Numbered from the stretch's first letter, positions 1 to 10,675 are shown. The stretch: 40,550 bases of DNA from an uncultured Luminiphilus sp. (GCA_938091995.1 CALKNZ010000055.1:1-40550); one strand, 5' to 3'. A program made the numbers and translations. The notes: generated from the letters alone by a model not told the origin.

Positions 1-1
1 G

Positions 2-1294
<1,293 letters not shown>

Positions 1295-1688
1295 CAGAGG
1301 GTTGGCCCAGGGGATGACGCCTTTGCGATTTTTCGGATTGGCGTTATTTCTCACAATGGTTTGAATTTTGGCATCCCGCTGGCCGGAGTTCTCCTCGGAA
1401 GCAGTTCGCTTGCGCGTGACCCGGGCCTTTTCGGTGGCATCAAAAACAAGCCAATAACTACGCTATTGCTGCTTCTGCGAGCCATTGCCACGACTTTTAT
1501 ACATGGGGACATCGGTCCGCTAGGGGCCTCTTTATGGTCCTAGGAAAAGGTTTTTTAAAAACAATCAACATTGTTTGTAATTGCCTCAGACTTGTGCGAA
1601 GCTTTTGCTAGGAAGTAGACTTCCGAGAAAAGAATAGTCCCCAGCTTTCGGCAGAGGGACGGCATAATAACATTGAGGAGATCCAGCC
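1295..1688. other. Intergenic region, no convincing gene
   Basis: These 394 bases lie between the surface protein and the TonB-dependent receptor. A 60-codon ORF at 1361-1543 has no ribosome binding site and unremarkable composition, so I do not call it. The only clear structure is the inverted repeat at 1559-1576. Confidence 0.6.
1559..1576. promoter_or_regulatory. Inverted repeat upstream of the TonB-dependent receptor
   Basis: AAACAAT, a 4-base spacer (CAAC) and ATTGTTT form a perfect 7-base-arm palindrome 113 bases before the receptor start. It has the size and symmetry of an operator for a dimeric repressor. The regulator is unknown. Confidence 0.4.
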
Positions 1689-3926
1689 ATGCGACTGAAT
1701 AATCGCCATAATTTCCCCGTAAGTAGAAGATATACCTCGATGGCTGCAGCAATTGCCACGGCGAGTGTTTTTGGTGGGTTACCTCAGGTATCCCTTGGAC
1801 AAGAATCGGTAAGCCTCATTGAAGAGGTCGTGGTAACGGCGAGAAAGCGCCAAGAATCGCTACAAGACGTTCCAGTGGCGGTGACTGCACTTACTCCATC
1901 GCAATTAGAGCGAGGGAGCATTCAACGGACTACAGATATTGACAAGATGGTTCCAAACGTTGAGCTGCATCAAACCTATATCGGTTCGGAGTCACTCAGT
2001 GCAACGATCCGCGGTATCGGTTTTGATGATATTGAAAAATCCTTAGAGCCCACTGTAGGCGTTGCGGTAGACGGAGTGTTCATGGCATCGAACTCGGGTG
2101 CCGTATTCGATATGTACGATGTCGAATCAGTAGAGGTATTACGCGGCCCTCAAGGTACTCTGTTTGGGCGAAATACTATTGGTGGAGTTATCAACGTAAA
2201 GCGTACAAAGCCCACAGGAAAATGGGGCGCTAAGCTCGAGGGAACTTTTGGCGACCAAGCCATGACAGATTTGAAGGCGGTCATTAACGCGCCGTTGGGT
2301 GAGAGAGGTGGTATTAAAGTCGCTCTCAAGAAAATTGAGTCTGAGTCACACGTTTTCAATACGACACTTAATGACCGGAGAGACTTCAGAGACTCCACGA
2401 CAGCGTCAATAACAGTGCGTTATGACCTGACAGACAATACAACTTTCCAGTTAACTTACGACGACTATGACCATCAAACGATTGCTCCGGACAACCTCAT
2501 GGTGGGCCCATTTCCAGAGCCGTTGACAGGCTACCTAGCGTCTCAAGCAGACGATTGGAAGACTTCACCTCAATTGAATCCACTTGAAGCGTATATGGAG
2601 GGTAATAACACTACGTTGAACATTACCCACGATTGGTCTGGCCATCAAATCAAGTACACCATGGGTATCATGGACTACGATGAGGAAGTGCATGAGTCTT
2701 CTTGGGGCTCCGCAACGGTTTTCTTTCCGGTCAATAGAGACCAAGAGTTCAAACAGACCTCACATGAACTTCAACTGAGCTCTGATTCCAGCGGCCCGCT
2801 GAATTACGTAGCTGGTCTGTACTACATGGAAGCCGACTCATTCATCACTTCAGGCCCCATTCAGCCCTTCACTGTAAATCACAACGCCGAGGCAATGGCT
2901 GTCTATGGTGAGATGACCTATGATTTCAATGAGCTTTGGTCATTGACGCTGGGCGCGCGCTACACCGACGAAGATAAGGAAATGAATTCCTTCTCATGGC
3001 CTCCTGTAGTCGGCGATGCTGATCGACTGGCTGGAAATACCGATCCAGGCGTACTGCTAAATAGCGGAAATCCAACGTTTTCTGATGATAACTTGAGCTA
3101 CCGTGTAGTGCTTGCGCGTGATTTGTCTTTCGGCATGGCTTACGCCTCTTTCTCCACAGGTTTCCGAAGTGGTGGATTCTTCAACCGCGGCTCAGTGCCC
3201 TCTGAGCTTGAGCCTTATGACTCAGAAGAAGTGGCGAGTTTTGAGTTAGGTCTTCGAACCAATCCAACAGACAATACTCAGCTCAACTTGACGCTTTACA
3301 ACGCTGAATACACTGACATGCAATTGCCTGTTATTACGCCAGCCAGTGTTCCCGAGTGTGGTAAAGGTGGTGCTGAGGAGGACGCAGCTGGCATTACCTG
3401 CTCCTTTATTCAGAATGCTGGTGAGGTTAGTCTAGCCGGTATTGAATTCGAGGGTATCTGGATGCCAACTTCGGCACTCAGTCTGCGTGCAGCCATAGGT
3501 ACTCTGGACGGTGAATTTGATACCTACGACTATAATGGGGTTGATATTTCTGACAAGGCTAACCTGCTCTATGCTCCCGAGCTAACAGTGAGCCTTGGTG
3601 CAGATCACACATCAAACCTGTTTGGTGGCGAGTTAATCTTGTCAGCTAATTTCAGCTTCCAAGACGAAGTGTATACGCAAACTCCCTGGGCGCTTTATGA
3701 TCCGGCGACATTCCCTAAGGTCACCATAGACTCTTGGGAATCATTGGATCTATCTGCAACGTACCTGATGGATACGTCATCCGGCACCTTTAAGATTATG
3801 GTTTACGGTACTGACGTACTTGAAGATGGAAACCGCGTACAGCGGCGGTACACCACAGGCTCTTTCACTTGGGCAGAGTTAGCGCCTCGTCAGCAGTTCG
3901 GCCTGACAGTGGGCTACGAGTTCTGA
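1689..3926 (+). CDS. TonB-dependent outer-membrane receptor
   Basis: A 745-residue protein that imports a ligand through the outer membrane using TonB energy. The start has a GAGGAG ribosome binding site 9 bases upstream and a signal peptide ending near SLGQ. A TonB box (EEVVVTARKR) follows, then a plug domain with the typical SLSATIRGIG and VEVLRGPQGTLFGRN motifs (about residues 45-180), then a beta-barrel ending in the C-terminal aromatic signature LTVGYEF. Its form is that of the large family often tied to siderophores or complex organic ligands in marine Gammaproteobacteria. The substrate cannot be read from sequence. It is transcribed alone: a strong terminator follows and flanking genes are not co-oriented with close spacing. 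Confidence 0.93.
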   Translation: MRLNNRHNFPVSRRYTSMAAAIATASVFGGLPQVSLGQESVSLIEEVVVTARKRQESLQDVPVAVTALTPSQLERGSIQRTTDIDKMVPNVELHQTYIGSESLSATIRGIGFDDIEKSLEPTVGVAVDGVFMASNSGAVFDMYDVESVEVLRGPQGTLFGRNTIGGVINVKRTKPTGKWGAKLEGTFGDQAMTDLKAVINAPLGERGGIKVALKKIESESHVFNTTLNDRRDFRDSTTASITVRYDLTDNTTFQLTYDDYDHQTIAPDNLMVGPFPEPLTGYLASQADDWKTSPQLNPLEAYMEGNNTTLNITHDWSGHQIKYTMGIMDYDEEVHESSWGSATVFFPVNRDQEFKQTSHELQLSSDSSGPLNYVAGLYYMEADSFITSGPIQPFTVNHNAEAMAVYGEMTYDFNELWSLTLGARYTDEDKEMNSFSWPPVVGDADRLAGNTDPGVLLNSGNPTFSDDNLSYRVVLARDLSFGMAYASFSTGFRSGGFFNRGSVPSELEPYDSEEVASFELGLRTNPTDNTQLNLTLYNAEYTDMQLPVITPASVPECGKGGAEEDAAGITCSFIQNAGEVSLAGIEFEGIWMPTSALSLRAAIGTLDGEFDTYDYNGVDISDKANLLYAPELTVSLGADHTSNLFGGELILSANFSFQDEVYTQTPWALYDPATFPKVTIDSWESLDLSATYLMDTSSGTFKIMVYGTDVLEDGNRVQRRYTTGSFTWAELAPRQQFGLTVGYEF

Positions 3927-3941
3927 AAAAACGGTAATTGG

Positions 3942-3969
3942 AAAGCCACCTTCGGGTGGCTTTTTTTTT
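3942..3969 (+). terminator. Rho-independent terminator after the TonB-dependent receptor
   Basis: GCCACC-TTCG-GGTGGC forms a 6-base GC-rich stem with a stable TTCG tetraloop. Flanking AAA/TTT extends the stem to 9 pairs and a run of nine T follows. It begins 15 bases after the stop codon. Confidence 0.93.
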
Positions 3970-4145
3970 GTTTGAAATTTTAGCGGCCACTGTTCAAGAA
4001 TTTTAGAAAGGAAAGGGGCTGCATTTGGACGGATGCCCGTGAAAGGCAAGGCTTTTATCTCATCACCTTTTCAGAGGGCTGAGCCTCCAAGCCAATATTG
4101 ATTAGATAAACATCACTCTAAGGAATAGAGGCCGCTCTGACTGGC

Positions 4146-5141
4146 CTAGAGCTGGGAGAAGTGCAAAAAAGCAGAAATATTGTGCTGTATATAGTCGATT
4201 CGAACTTCTTGATCCCGACGATCACCGCCACCCCGCACAAAGGCGCCATCCCCTGTTTGAAAGATCAGTTGTCTCTTTAAGTTGGCTTCGACAGATTTGA
4301 GGGCAGTGTCTCGCAGAGGGCCTGTAGTGTTGTCGGGCGGGGACATACGGGTAAAGGCAAGCAAACCTTCGGTACGACATGCGATTGGTGTACTTCTGCC
4401 CCAATCAAGATATGTTGGATTATTTGTGATCTCGTTGGCAATTTGCACAGCGTGGGCATAGATGTGCGGTGATTGATCAAATTGCTGTAGTTGCTCCAGG
4501 GAATAGAGCATCCAGTGCGATTGCTCACGTACACCATAGCCTTGAGCGGCCAGGTCAGCCTCGACCTCGATAACAGTATCTAATAAAAGCGTATCACCGG
4601 TTACTTGATAGCAGGCTAACAGGGCGAGAAGAGCCTCTCCCACATAGTATTCAGATCTAAAGCTGGAGATCTTGCCTGATTTGAAATACCGCTTATGCAC
4701 AAAGTCTCCATGGAACTTCCTTTGTTCTATAAGGAATCGGCAAAGTCGGTGGGAGGTATCGAGGAGAACATCATTTTTGTTGATCACATAAAGCTTTGCC
4801 AGCGCGAGCGCGGCAAGCGCATTGCCGCCCAACTTGATGGTGTTTTTTTCAAGGATGCACCAATTATTGTAATCGCGGTAAAAGCGAAGATGTTCGTTGA
4901 GTAGGTAGGTGATCGCTCTGTTTGCCGCGGTGAGAAGTTCCTCGTCTTGAGTCACCGAAAAAACATCTAACATTGACCAGATAGTTCCCGAATGCCTAAG
5001 CACGTTATAGCCCGAAAGCTTGTCGTTGCTTTTGGCGTCGTATCGATATTTAAACTGCCCCGAGTCTAAATTTAACGCTGCGAGTTTTTTGGCACCTGCC
5101 TGAGCGATGTTCAAGGCGTTGACTAGAGGAAGATTGGGCAT
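4146..5141 (-). CDS. Cytoplasmic helical-toroid protein, possibly sugar-acting ((alpha/alpha)6 type)
   Basis: 331 residues, no signal peptide or membrane segment. Helical hairpins repeat along the protein, with motifs such as YNVLRHSGTIWSML, GGNALAALALAKL, YYVGEALLALLACY and a C-terminal IDYIQHNISAFLHF. This pattern resembles six-hairpin glycosidase/epimerase folds such as glucuronyl C5-epimerase-like or N-acylglucosamine 2-epimerase-like proteins; the fold call is by eye and the reaction is unknown. The start at 5141 has a TGAGGAC ribosome binding site. It is on the same strand as lapG-lapD but 179 bases downstream of lapD, so co-transcription is possible but not shown. Confidence 0.6.
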   Translation of the reverse strand: MPNLPLVNALNIAQAGAKKLAALNLDSGQFKYRYDAKSNDKLSGYNVLRHSGTIWSMLDVFSVTQDEELLTAANRAITYLLNEHLRFYRDYNNWCILEKNTIKLGGNALAALALAKLYVINKNDVLLDTSHRLCRFLIEQRKFHGDFVHKRYFKSGKISSFRSEYYVGEALLALLACYQVTGDTLLLDTVIEVEADLAAQGYGVREQSHWMLYSLEQLQQFDQSPHIYAHAVQIANEITNNPTYLDWGRSTPIACRTEGLLAFTRMSPPDNTTGPLRDTALKSVEANLKRQLIFQTGDGAFVRGGGDRRDQEVRIDYIQHNISAFLHFSQL

Positions 5142-5320
5142 TGCGTTGTGTGGTCCTCAAAGATATTCAGTTTCTGCTTGATATTACGGGTCTCAGGTTT
5201 TGCATATGGGCGTAAGTCTTATGTCACCTGAAGGGCTTCCAGCGCCCGTAACGGCCTTCTTCTTGGTGAGATCGAACGTCCCTAGGTTGTTTGGGTATCC
5301 TATTTTAGATCTGGAAACGC

Positions 5321-7252
5321 CTAATTATCGTTGATACTCACCCCTTGGCCGCAGGCGCCTGAAGCACCTAATTCGAAAACGGCATTCAGCTCATCTTCAT
5401 TGCTGATGCCTTCAGCGATGCAAGATAGGCCGAGTGATTGCGCGATATTGATATACGTTCGCATCAAAGCGGCATTGCCCGAGTTGTTATTGATGTCTCG
5501 GCTAAAAAGGCTGTCCATTTTAATGTAGTCCATACCGAGGTCCCCTAGTTTGCCGATATCACTAATACGATAACCCATGTGCTCAATGCCCACTTTTACT
5601 CCGGCGGTATGGGCTATCGCCACCAAGCGCTTAAAGTTGTCTGCTTGCGCGAAGGCGGCCGCTTCGCCAATCTCAAGACTGAGTTTTGTAGCCTCATTGA
5701 TGTGATTTTTCAAAAATACCTCGAGCCAAGTATTGAGGCGATCATCAAGCAGCGCAGCTGAGGTCAGATTGGCGCAGGTGTTTTGGTTGGTCTCGCGGAT
5801 ATTGTCTATCGCTAGGCGTGTAGCTACCTGATCTATCTCGTAACTTAGGTCTAGGCGATGCACCCAAGGCATAAACTCTCCGGCGCTGCGTAATTGCCCA
5901 TCGACACTAATTCGCAGCATACCTTCGTTGTGAATGAGCTGGCCCTCGGGTGTGACGACTGGAAATGTCGCAATATGTAATTGTTTTTCTTTAATAGCAG
6001 TCAGTAATTGTGACTGCCACCAACTCGATTGCTCGCGAATCGGAAGAGGGTTTCCGCTAACAAGATTGGCGACTATAATTTCTGACTCTTCTTGTTCATC
6101 TGACACGACTAGCGCGCCGTCGAGGGCTGTCATTATCTGACCGGTGGTTTGGCCTGCCGTATAGCCCACGCACGACCCCGGTAGCTTAGTGTGCTCGGTC
6201 ATGTCAAAGTTTGCCAATACCTCCCAAATTATTCTTTGAAGTGTTTCCGCGGTGCGTTTAGGTTCATTGATTCGGGGGGCCAGCAAGCAAAAATCAGAGC
6301 CGTTGAGTCGGCCTGCGATCCAGTCTGGATGAGTCGTATTAAGACGCTTAATTGAGTTGCCAATCTCGGTCAATACGGCATCCATAGTCTGACGGCCAAA
6401 ATTTTGATTGAGTCGAGCTAGGTTAGTCAGTCGTATGAGTGCAACACTACCACTGGCATCAGCATCGTCTGATTCCAGCTTTGCCCCCAGACGCGCCATA
6501 AAGGGGCTGCGCAACAATAGCCCGGTGCCCGAGTCTGCTTCTGTTGCCTCTCGTTGACGAGAGAGCCGTTGGGATTCCTTTTCCAGCATTTCACGCACGC
6601 GTCGTGCGAGTTCATTCATAGCGCGGGTCACTTCAGCGAATTCATTCGTAGAGGGTTCTGAGGTGGTTATAAACCTACGCTCTCCGATGGCTTGTGCCTG
6701 AAGAACGACCCCTTTTAATGGTGATAAAATTCTCTGCAGTAAAATTGAACCCAAAAGGCCTGCAAGCGCCACAGAAGCCAACAGAGCCCAAAACATATTT
6801 TGAGCAGTTTTCCAGAGCTCGTCGTAGGCCAAATCATCGTGTCGTTGTACTTCCAGTGTGCCCTGCTGCGTCCATCCCGGTTGGAGCATTGCTTGGCCTG
6901 GGGAAGATTTTATGGGAAACCAGGCTTTAAGGATGGGTGGATAATTGCCGGTAGTGGCCGAGTTACTCCAATCAAAGATGGGTGGGGCCTGAGGGTCTGG
7001 GCTTAGAAGTCGTACCTTTTGATAAACACCCTGATTGGCCATAGCTGAAAGGTACGTCTCCAGCTCAATGCCGTCGAGGTTGAGTTTGTTAAGATGAAGA
7101 ACGGTACCGTTAGCATCATTAAGGTTCTCAATGGCAAGCTGCTCTTCAAGATACTGGCTCGACCGCTCTCCCATAATGACGAAAGAGATGATAAAAATTC
7201 CAATAATCATCGGCCCAATAAAGGCTAAAGCTAGCTTCTTGTATAAAGACAT
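5321..7252 (-). CDS. lapD: LapD-type inner-membrane c-di-GMP receptor
   Basis: 643 residues. Order: TM helix (about 8-27), periplasmic LapD/MoxY-type domain (about 28-150), second TM (about 153-173), HAMP (about 174-225), GGDEF-like domain (about 240-385) and EAL-like domain (about 405-640). Both catalytic signatures are degenerate: the GGDEF position reads NGSDF (317-321) and the EAL position reads EGM (443-445). This fits a protein that binds c-di-GMP rather than making or degrading it. In known LapD, c-di-GMP on the EAL domain makes the periplasmic domain sequester the protease LapG; low c-di-GMP frees it. It lies 12 bases downstream of lapG, with its AGGAG ribosome binding site next to the lapG stop. 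Confidence 0.92.
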   Translation of the reverse strand: MSLYKKLALAFIGPMIIGIFIISFVIMGERSSQYLEEQLAIENLNDANGTVLHLNKLNLDGIELETYLSAMANQGVYQKVRLLSPDPQAPPIFDWSNSATTGNYPPILKAWFPIKSSPGQAMLQPGWTQQGTLEVQRHDDLAYDELWKTAQNMFWALLASVALAGLLGSILLQRILSPLKGVVLQAQAIGERRFITTSEPSTNEFAEVTRAMNELARRVREMLEKESQRLSRQREATEADSGTGLLLRSPFMARLGAKLESDDADASGSVALIRLTNLARLNQNFGRQTMDAVLTEIGNSIKRLNTTHPDWIAGRLNGSDFCLLAPRINEPKRTAETLQRIIWEVLANFDMTEHTKLPGSCVGYTAGQTTGQIMTALDGALVVSDEQEESEIIVANLVSGNPLPIREQSSWWQSQLLTAIKEKQLHIATFPVVTPEGQLIHNEGMLRISVDGQLRSAGEFMPWVHRLDLSYEIDQVATRLAIDNIRETNQNTCANLTSAALLDDRLNTWLEVFLKNHINEATKLSLEIGEAAAFAQADNFKRLVAIAHTAGVKVGIEHMGYRISDIGKLGDLGMDYIKMDSLFSRDINNNSGNAALMRTYINIAQSLGLSCIAEGISNEDELNAVFELGASGACGQGVSINDN

Positions 7253-7264
7253 AGTGGTCCGCTC

Positions 7265-7918
7265 CTAAAATCCTTTGGTAAAGCCTTCCTGGCGAATTTT
7301 TTCTACGACTTGTCCCCAGCGCGATAGCTTGGCTGTTGGCCGTTGATTGGTTGCCTGAACTCCCGTGCCTACCCACAGCTGTTCTCCATTAAAGCTGAAA
7401 ACAGGCTGCAGGTCGCCTCGCTCGTTCGCTGGTCTAATGACGTGGTCCAAATTGTCGAGGATTAAGGGGATAGCGCTGGGAGTTTTGTACCATGCCAACA
7501 CCATGTGAGCTTGGTTTAATCCGCCCCGTTTAGCTTTAACGTAAACCAGCCTCAGTGAGGAGGGTGGTACGCCCATCAGCGTTAAAGTGGCGTATTTGGC
7601 AATAGCATAGTCTTCACAATCACCTACACCTTTACCCATTGTTTCTAGCGGCGTGGACCAATAATCCTCAGTTTCCCACTGATAGACGACGTTCTGGTTG
7701 AAAAAATCATTAACTGCGACCAGTTTTTGCTCAACATTGGCCCCGGCATAGGTGCCGATCATCGACTCCCAGCGCAGCACTGTCTGGACGGCTAATGAGC
7801 CATATCGAGTGCTCGCTTGGGTTTCCAGGTTGGGAATTTGCATGCTCCACAAATTACCGGGTGCCAAGAGCAGCAGTTGAGTAAAAAGCAACGCCACAAT
7901 CAGGGTAATTATGTGCAC
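7265..7918 (-). CDS. lapG: LapG periplasmic calcium-dependent cysteine protease
   Basis: About 217 residues from a GTG start chosen because GGGAA lies 7 bases upstream; a TTG at 7924 is the alternative but sits against that site. The N-terminus is a signal/TM segment (about 3-24), followed by a transglutaminase-like C93 peptidase domain. The catalytic triad is visible as Cys101 in GDCEDYA, His138 in QAHMVL and Asp155 in LILDNLD. The Asp/Glu flanking the Cys match the LapG calcium site. Known LapG cuts the N-terminus of LapA-type adhesins and releases them from the surface, and is held inactive by LapD. It is first gene of the lapG-lapD pair, divergent from the TolC-type channel gene. Confidence 0.93.
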   Translation of the reverse strand: MHIITLIVALLFTQLLLLAPGNLWSMQIPNLETQASTRYGSLAVQTVLRWESMIGTYAGANVEQKLVAVNDFFNQNVVYQWETEDYWSTPLETMGKGVGDCEDYAIAKYATLTLMGVPPSSLRLVYVKAKRGGLNQAHMVLAWYKTPSAIPLILDNLDHVIRPANERGDLQPVFSFNGEQLWVGTGVQATNQRPTAKLSRWGQVVEKIRQEGFTKGF

Positions 7919-8018
7919 TTGCAATTTCCCGACATTAGTTCAAGCTTTGCCATGCGAATCAGGCACCTATGGGTTTACTCGAAAGTAAATTGTATGAAAG
8001 CCCTTGTAAAGTGGCGAG

Positions 8019-8057
8019 CGAGTGGTTTAAACCGAGCCATTTAAACACGCTCACTCG
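8019..8057. promoter_or_regulatory. Extended inverted repeat between lapG and the TolC-type gene
   Basis: CGAGTG-GTTTAAA is followed by an 8-base spacer, then TTTAAAC, a 5-base bulge and CACTCG. The inner 7-base arms and outer 6-base arms are both perfect. The left side also contains the palindrome GGTTTAAACC. Position in the divergent promoter suggests an operator or cruciform shared by lapGD and the channel gene; function is inference. Confidence 0.45.
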
Positions 8058-8142
8058 ACGGGTTAGAGAGTAACAAGGCGATTGTACGGAAGCAGTCGTT
8101 GAAATGAGTCATCGCAATGAAAATCTAAGGGAAGGATTAGAG

Positions 8143-10023
8143 ATGATCACTGATAAGAGAAGAGTTTGCTATCGACAAATTTCCACAATCATCGCTTTAG
8201 CGGCGGCTTGCTTACCGGGAGTTCCCTTAGCGCAGGAGAGAATTGAGACGTTTGGCGCTGCGGTATCGGCGGCACTAGAGTCAAACCCAGCGGTAGTTTC
8301 TGCTTATTATGATTTTGAAGCCGCTCGCGAGGGCCAGCGCTCAGCGGAAGGCGGTTTTTATCCCAGCGTCGACCTAGACGCCGATTACGCCTGGGAAGAA
8401 CGTGAAACACCCCTTAACGATTTTGGTGATTACGAACGAGATTCGGTTCGTTTTAGCGTCACGCAACTATTATTCGATGGATTCCAAACTCGGGACCGTG
8501 CTCGGTCACTCGGTTATGAGAAGCTAGCGCGCTACTACGATGTCCACGGTGCAGCGCAGTCTATTGCGCTAGACGCCACCGTCGCCTATTCGAATACCGT
8601 GTTATACCAAGACTTAGTTAAATTTGCGGGCGAGAACTTTGACGTTCATAAAGCGGTTTATAGCAAAATTCAGGAGCGTGCAGCAGCGGGCCGCGATGAG
8701 GGTGTAAATCTTGATCAGGCCAAATCTCGCTTGGCTCTCGCCGAATCTAATCTGCTGACCGAACGCACCAATCTTTATGACACAGCTAGCGAGTTCCAGC
8801 GCATTGTAGGTGCCATACCGGGGGATGATCTCCCCATGCCGACCCTGCCAGATGGTGTTATGCCGGGGCTCCGTAATGATGCACTGACAGCCGCTTACGC
8901 TAAGTCTCCAGAAATTAATCGAACAATCGAAGAGGTGCGTGCAGCTAGGGAAGCTTTAAATGCAACGCGGGGGCCAATGTACCCACGTCTTGATCTAAGA
9001 TACCGAAACGAGCAAGAGTCCAACATTGACGGTTTTCGGGGCGATTATGACCTGCAAGCCGTTGAATTGGTGTTCACCTACAACCTGTTTCGTGGCGGCA
9101 GTGATAGCGCTCGACGCAGAGAGTTTTCAAATCGTTATTATTCGGCAGTAGAGAGTCGCAAGCAGGCGTGCCTCAGTGTGCGCCGTGAGGTTACCATTGC
9201 TTTTAATAATGTGAGGGCTTTGAAAGAGCAGGTCAGGTATTTGTCAATTCAGTCGGAAGCTCAGGACAAAACACGCCTAGCATACAATGACCAATTCGAT
9301 CTTAATCAGCGTTCATTACTCGATTTGCTTGATTCACAAAATGAATATTTTGATACCCAGCGAGCACTAGCGTCGGCCAAAATAAATTTGCTTCAGGCTC
9401 AAGCTCGGGTTTTAGCAGAAATCGGTATGTTGACTGATGCGCTAGATGCTCAGGGTTTTAATGCGGACAAGATTGAGGCTTTGAATCTTGATTTAGTGCG
9501 GCGAGACGATGAGCAACTTGCGGTATGCGACTCGGGAGTTGTTCCTGAAATGACCATTGTTCAGGATCTTTCTTGGGATGCCGAACCGATGGTCTTTGCC
9601 GCAGCTGAACCAATGCTTGAGCAAGAGGCCACTCCTGAGCCCGTTGTAGCCATGGTTGCAGCCACGGAGCCACAAGTTGCTGCTACCCCCGCGCCGATGA
9701 AGACTCTGGTTATTGCACCGGAGTCAGACACGCTATCTGACTACAATAGCTCTCAATATGCATTTGATGGAACAGGTGCTGATGGTGCTGAGTGGTTCAT
9801 TAATATTGCCACCTACGCGGATATTGTGTGGGCAGAGCGCTGGAAATCATCACTGGCTAATGAGGGTTATCCTGCCGTCATCATACCGTTTGAGAAAGAT
9901 GGCGTGACCCTACACCGTATTCGCGTTGTTGGATATGCTGATGAGGAGGACGCGCAGTCTGACGCCATCCTCATTGAAGATGCGTTTGAAACGGGTCCTT
10001 TGTGGGTGGGCTGCAGGGCTTAA
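8143..10023 (+). CDS. TolC-family outer-membrane secretion channel with C-terminal SPOR domain
   Basis: 626 residues from the ATG at 8143, chosen over the ATG at 8104 because AAGGAT precedes it and the signal peptide (cleavage near PLAQ) then starts normally. Residues ~30-440 are a TolC/AggA-type channel: paired outer-membrane factor repeats, FSVTQLLFDGF and VFTYNLFRGG strands, and long coiled coils (RSLLDLLDSQNEYFD). A Pro/Ala/Glu-rich linker (~485-525) leads to a SPOR domain (~548-620; EWFINIATYADIVWAERW ... HRIRVVGY), a fold that binds denuded peptidoglycan at division septa. Divergent from lapG, so it is likely the LapE-like export channel for an adhesin. No ABC transporter or membrane-fusion partner is in the window. 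The SPOR fusion is unusual and could place secretion at the septum or pole. Confidence 0.88.
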   Translation: MITDKRRVCYRQISTIIALAAACLPGVPLAQERIETFGAAVSAALESNPAVVSAYYDFEAAREGQRSAEGGFYPSVDLDADYAWEERETPLNDFGDYERDSVRFSVTQLLFDGFQTRDRARSLGYEKLARYYDVHGAAQSIALDATVAYSNTVLYQDLVKFAGENFDVHKAVYSKIQERAAAGRDEGVNLDQAKSRLALAESNLLTERTNLYDTASEFQRIVGAIPGDDLPMPTLPDGVMPGLRNDALTAAYAKSPEINRTIEEVRAAREALNATRGPMYPRLDLRYRNEQESNIDGFRGDYDLQAVELVFTYNLFRGGSDSARRREFSNRYYSAVESRKQACLSVRREVTIAFNNVRALKEQVRYLSIQSEAQDKTRLAYNDQFDLNQRSLLDLLDSQNEYFDTQRALASAKINLLQAQARVLAEIGMLTDALDAQGFNADKIEALNLDLVRRDDEQLAVCDSGVVPEMTIVQDLSWDAEPMVFAAAEPMLEQEATPEPVVAMVAATEPQVAATPAPMKTLVIAPESDTLSDYNSSQYAFDGTGADGAEWFINIATYADIVWAERWKSSLANEGYPAVIIPFEKDGVTLHRIRVVGYADEEDAQSDAILIEDAFETGPLWVGCRA

Positions 10024-10167
10024 GCCTAGGTGTTCGCTTGGTAATTCTGCGCTCTACTTCTAGTTTTCAGGTTGTTTGGGTCCCATAAAAGCCTCATTTA
10101 AACCGACGATATCAGCAGTGCTAGGTCTATTGTGACTTGGCGGGAGAATCTGACGCTACTTCGCCAT

Positions 10168-10551
10168 TTAAAGAGGTGCAGAAACAAATTCTCGTTCCTC
10201 AAGAAATAATAACAGTGCGTCAATGTCTATGGGTTTACGCATCAGCGTAACGTCATTGTTATTAATATGCTTCAAGTCTTCATCGGCATCCAGATGGCCA
10301 GAAATCATTAGGTATTCAAACCTTCGGCCCGGCATGTCTTGCAGGGCTTGAATTAATTCAGCGCCATCGCGGCCGGGCATGCGCATGTCAGTTAATATCA
10401 GAGTAAGACTTGAATCTCCCTCAATGATGGTCAAAGCCTCGTCGACACTTAGCGCTGTTTGACATGGGTAATCAAAAGATGAGAGGAATTCGGATAATTC
10501 TTCAGCAATTACGCTCTCGTCATCTACGATTAATATCCCTGAATGCTGCAT
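10168..10551 (-). CDS. Single-domain response regulator (CheY-like)
   Basis: 127 residues, start at 10551 with AAGGAC 6 bases upstream; an in-frame ATG at 10740 would overlap the divergent kinase gene and lacks a good site. It is a lone receiver domain: acidic pair in ILIVDDES (10-11), phospho-acceptor Asp55 in LTDMRMPGRDG and Lys106 in MRKPID. No output domain. It faces away from the membrane histidine kinase gene across a 124-base promoter region, so it probably relays or competes for phosphate from one of the two neighbouring kinases. Confidence 0.88.
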   Translation of the reverse strand: MQHSGILIVDDESVIAEELSEFLSSFDYPCQTALSVDEALTIIEGDSSLTLILTDMRMPGRDGAELIQALQDMPGRRFEYLMISGHLDADEDLKHINNNDVTLMRKPIDIDALLLFLEEREFVSAPL

Positions 10552-10675
10552 TTTTTGTCCTTCAATATTCAATTGAGTCCAAGCATAAAACGCAATATGC
10601 GAATCGGAAAGCGTTTGCTGGGGTAATCGGTGTACAATACTACCCGAGCCGCTGATTTGACAGTGTTGGAGTGGA

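Noticed and set aside
1361..1543. 60-codon ORF in the first intergenic region
   Set aside because: No ribosome binding site and no recognisable motif.
5321..7252. Active diguanylate cyclase/phosphodiesterase
   Set aside because: Both catalytic signatures are degenerate and the periplasmic domain and lapG neighbour fit LapD.
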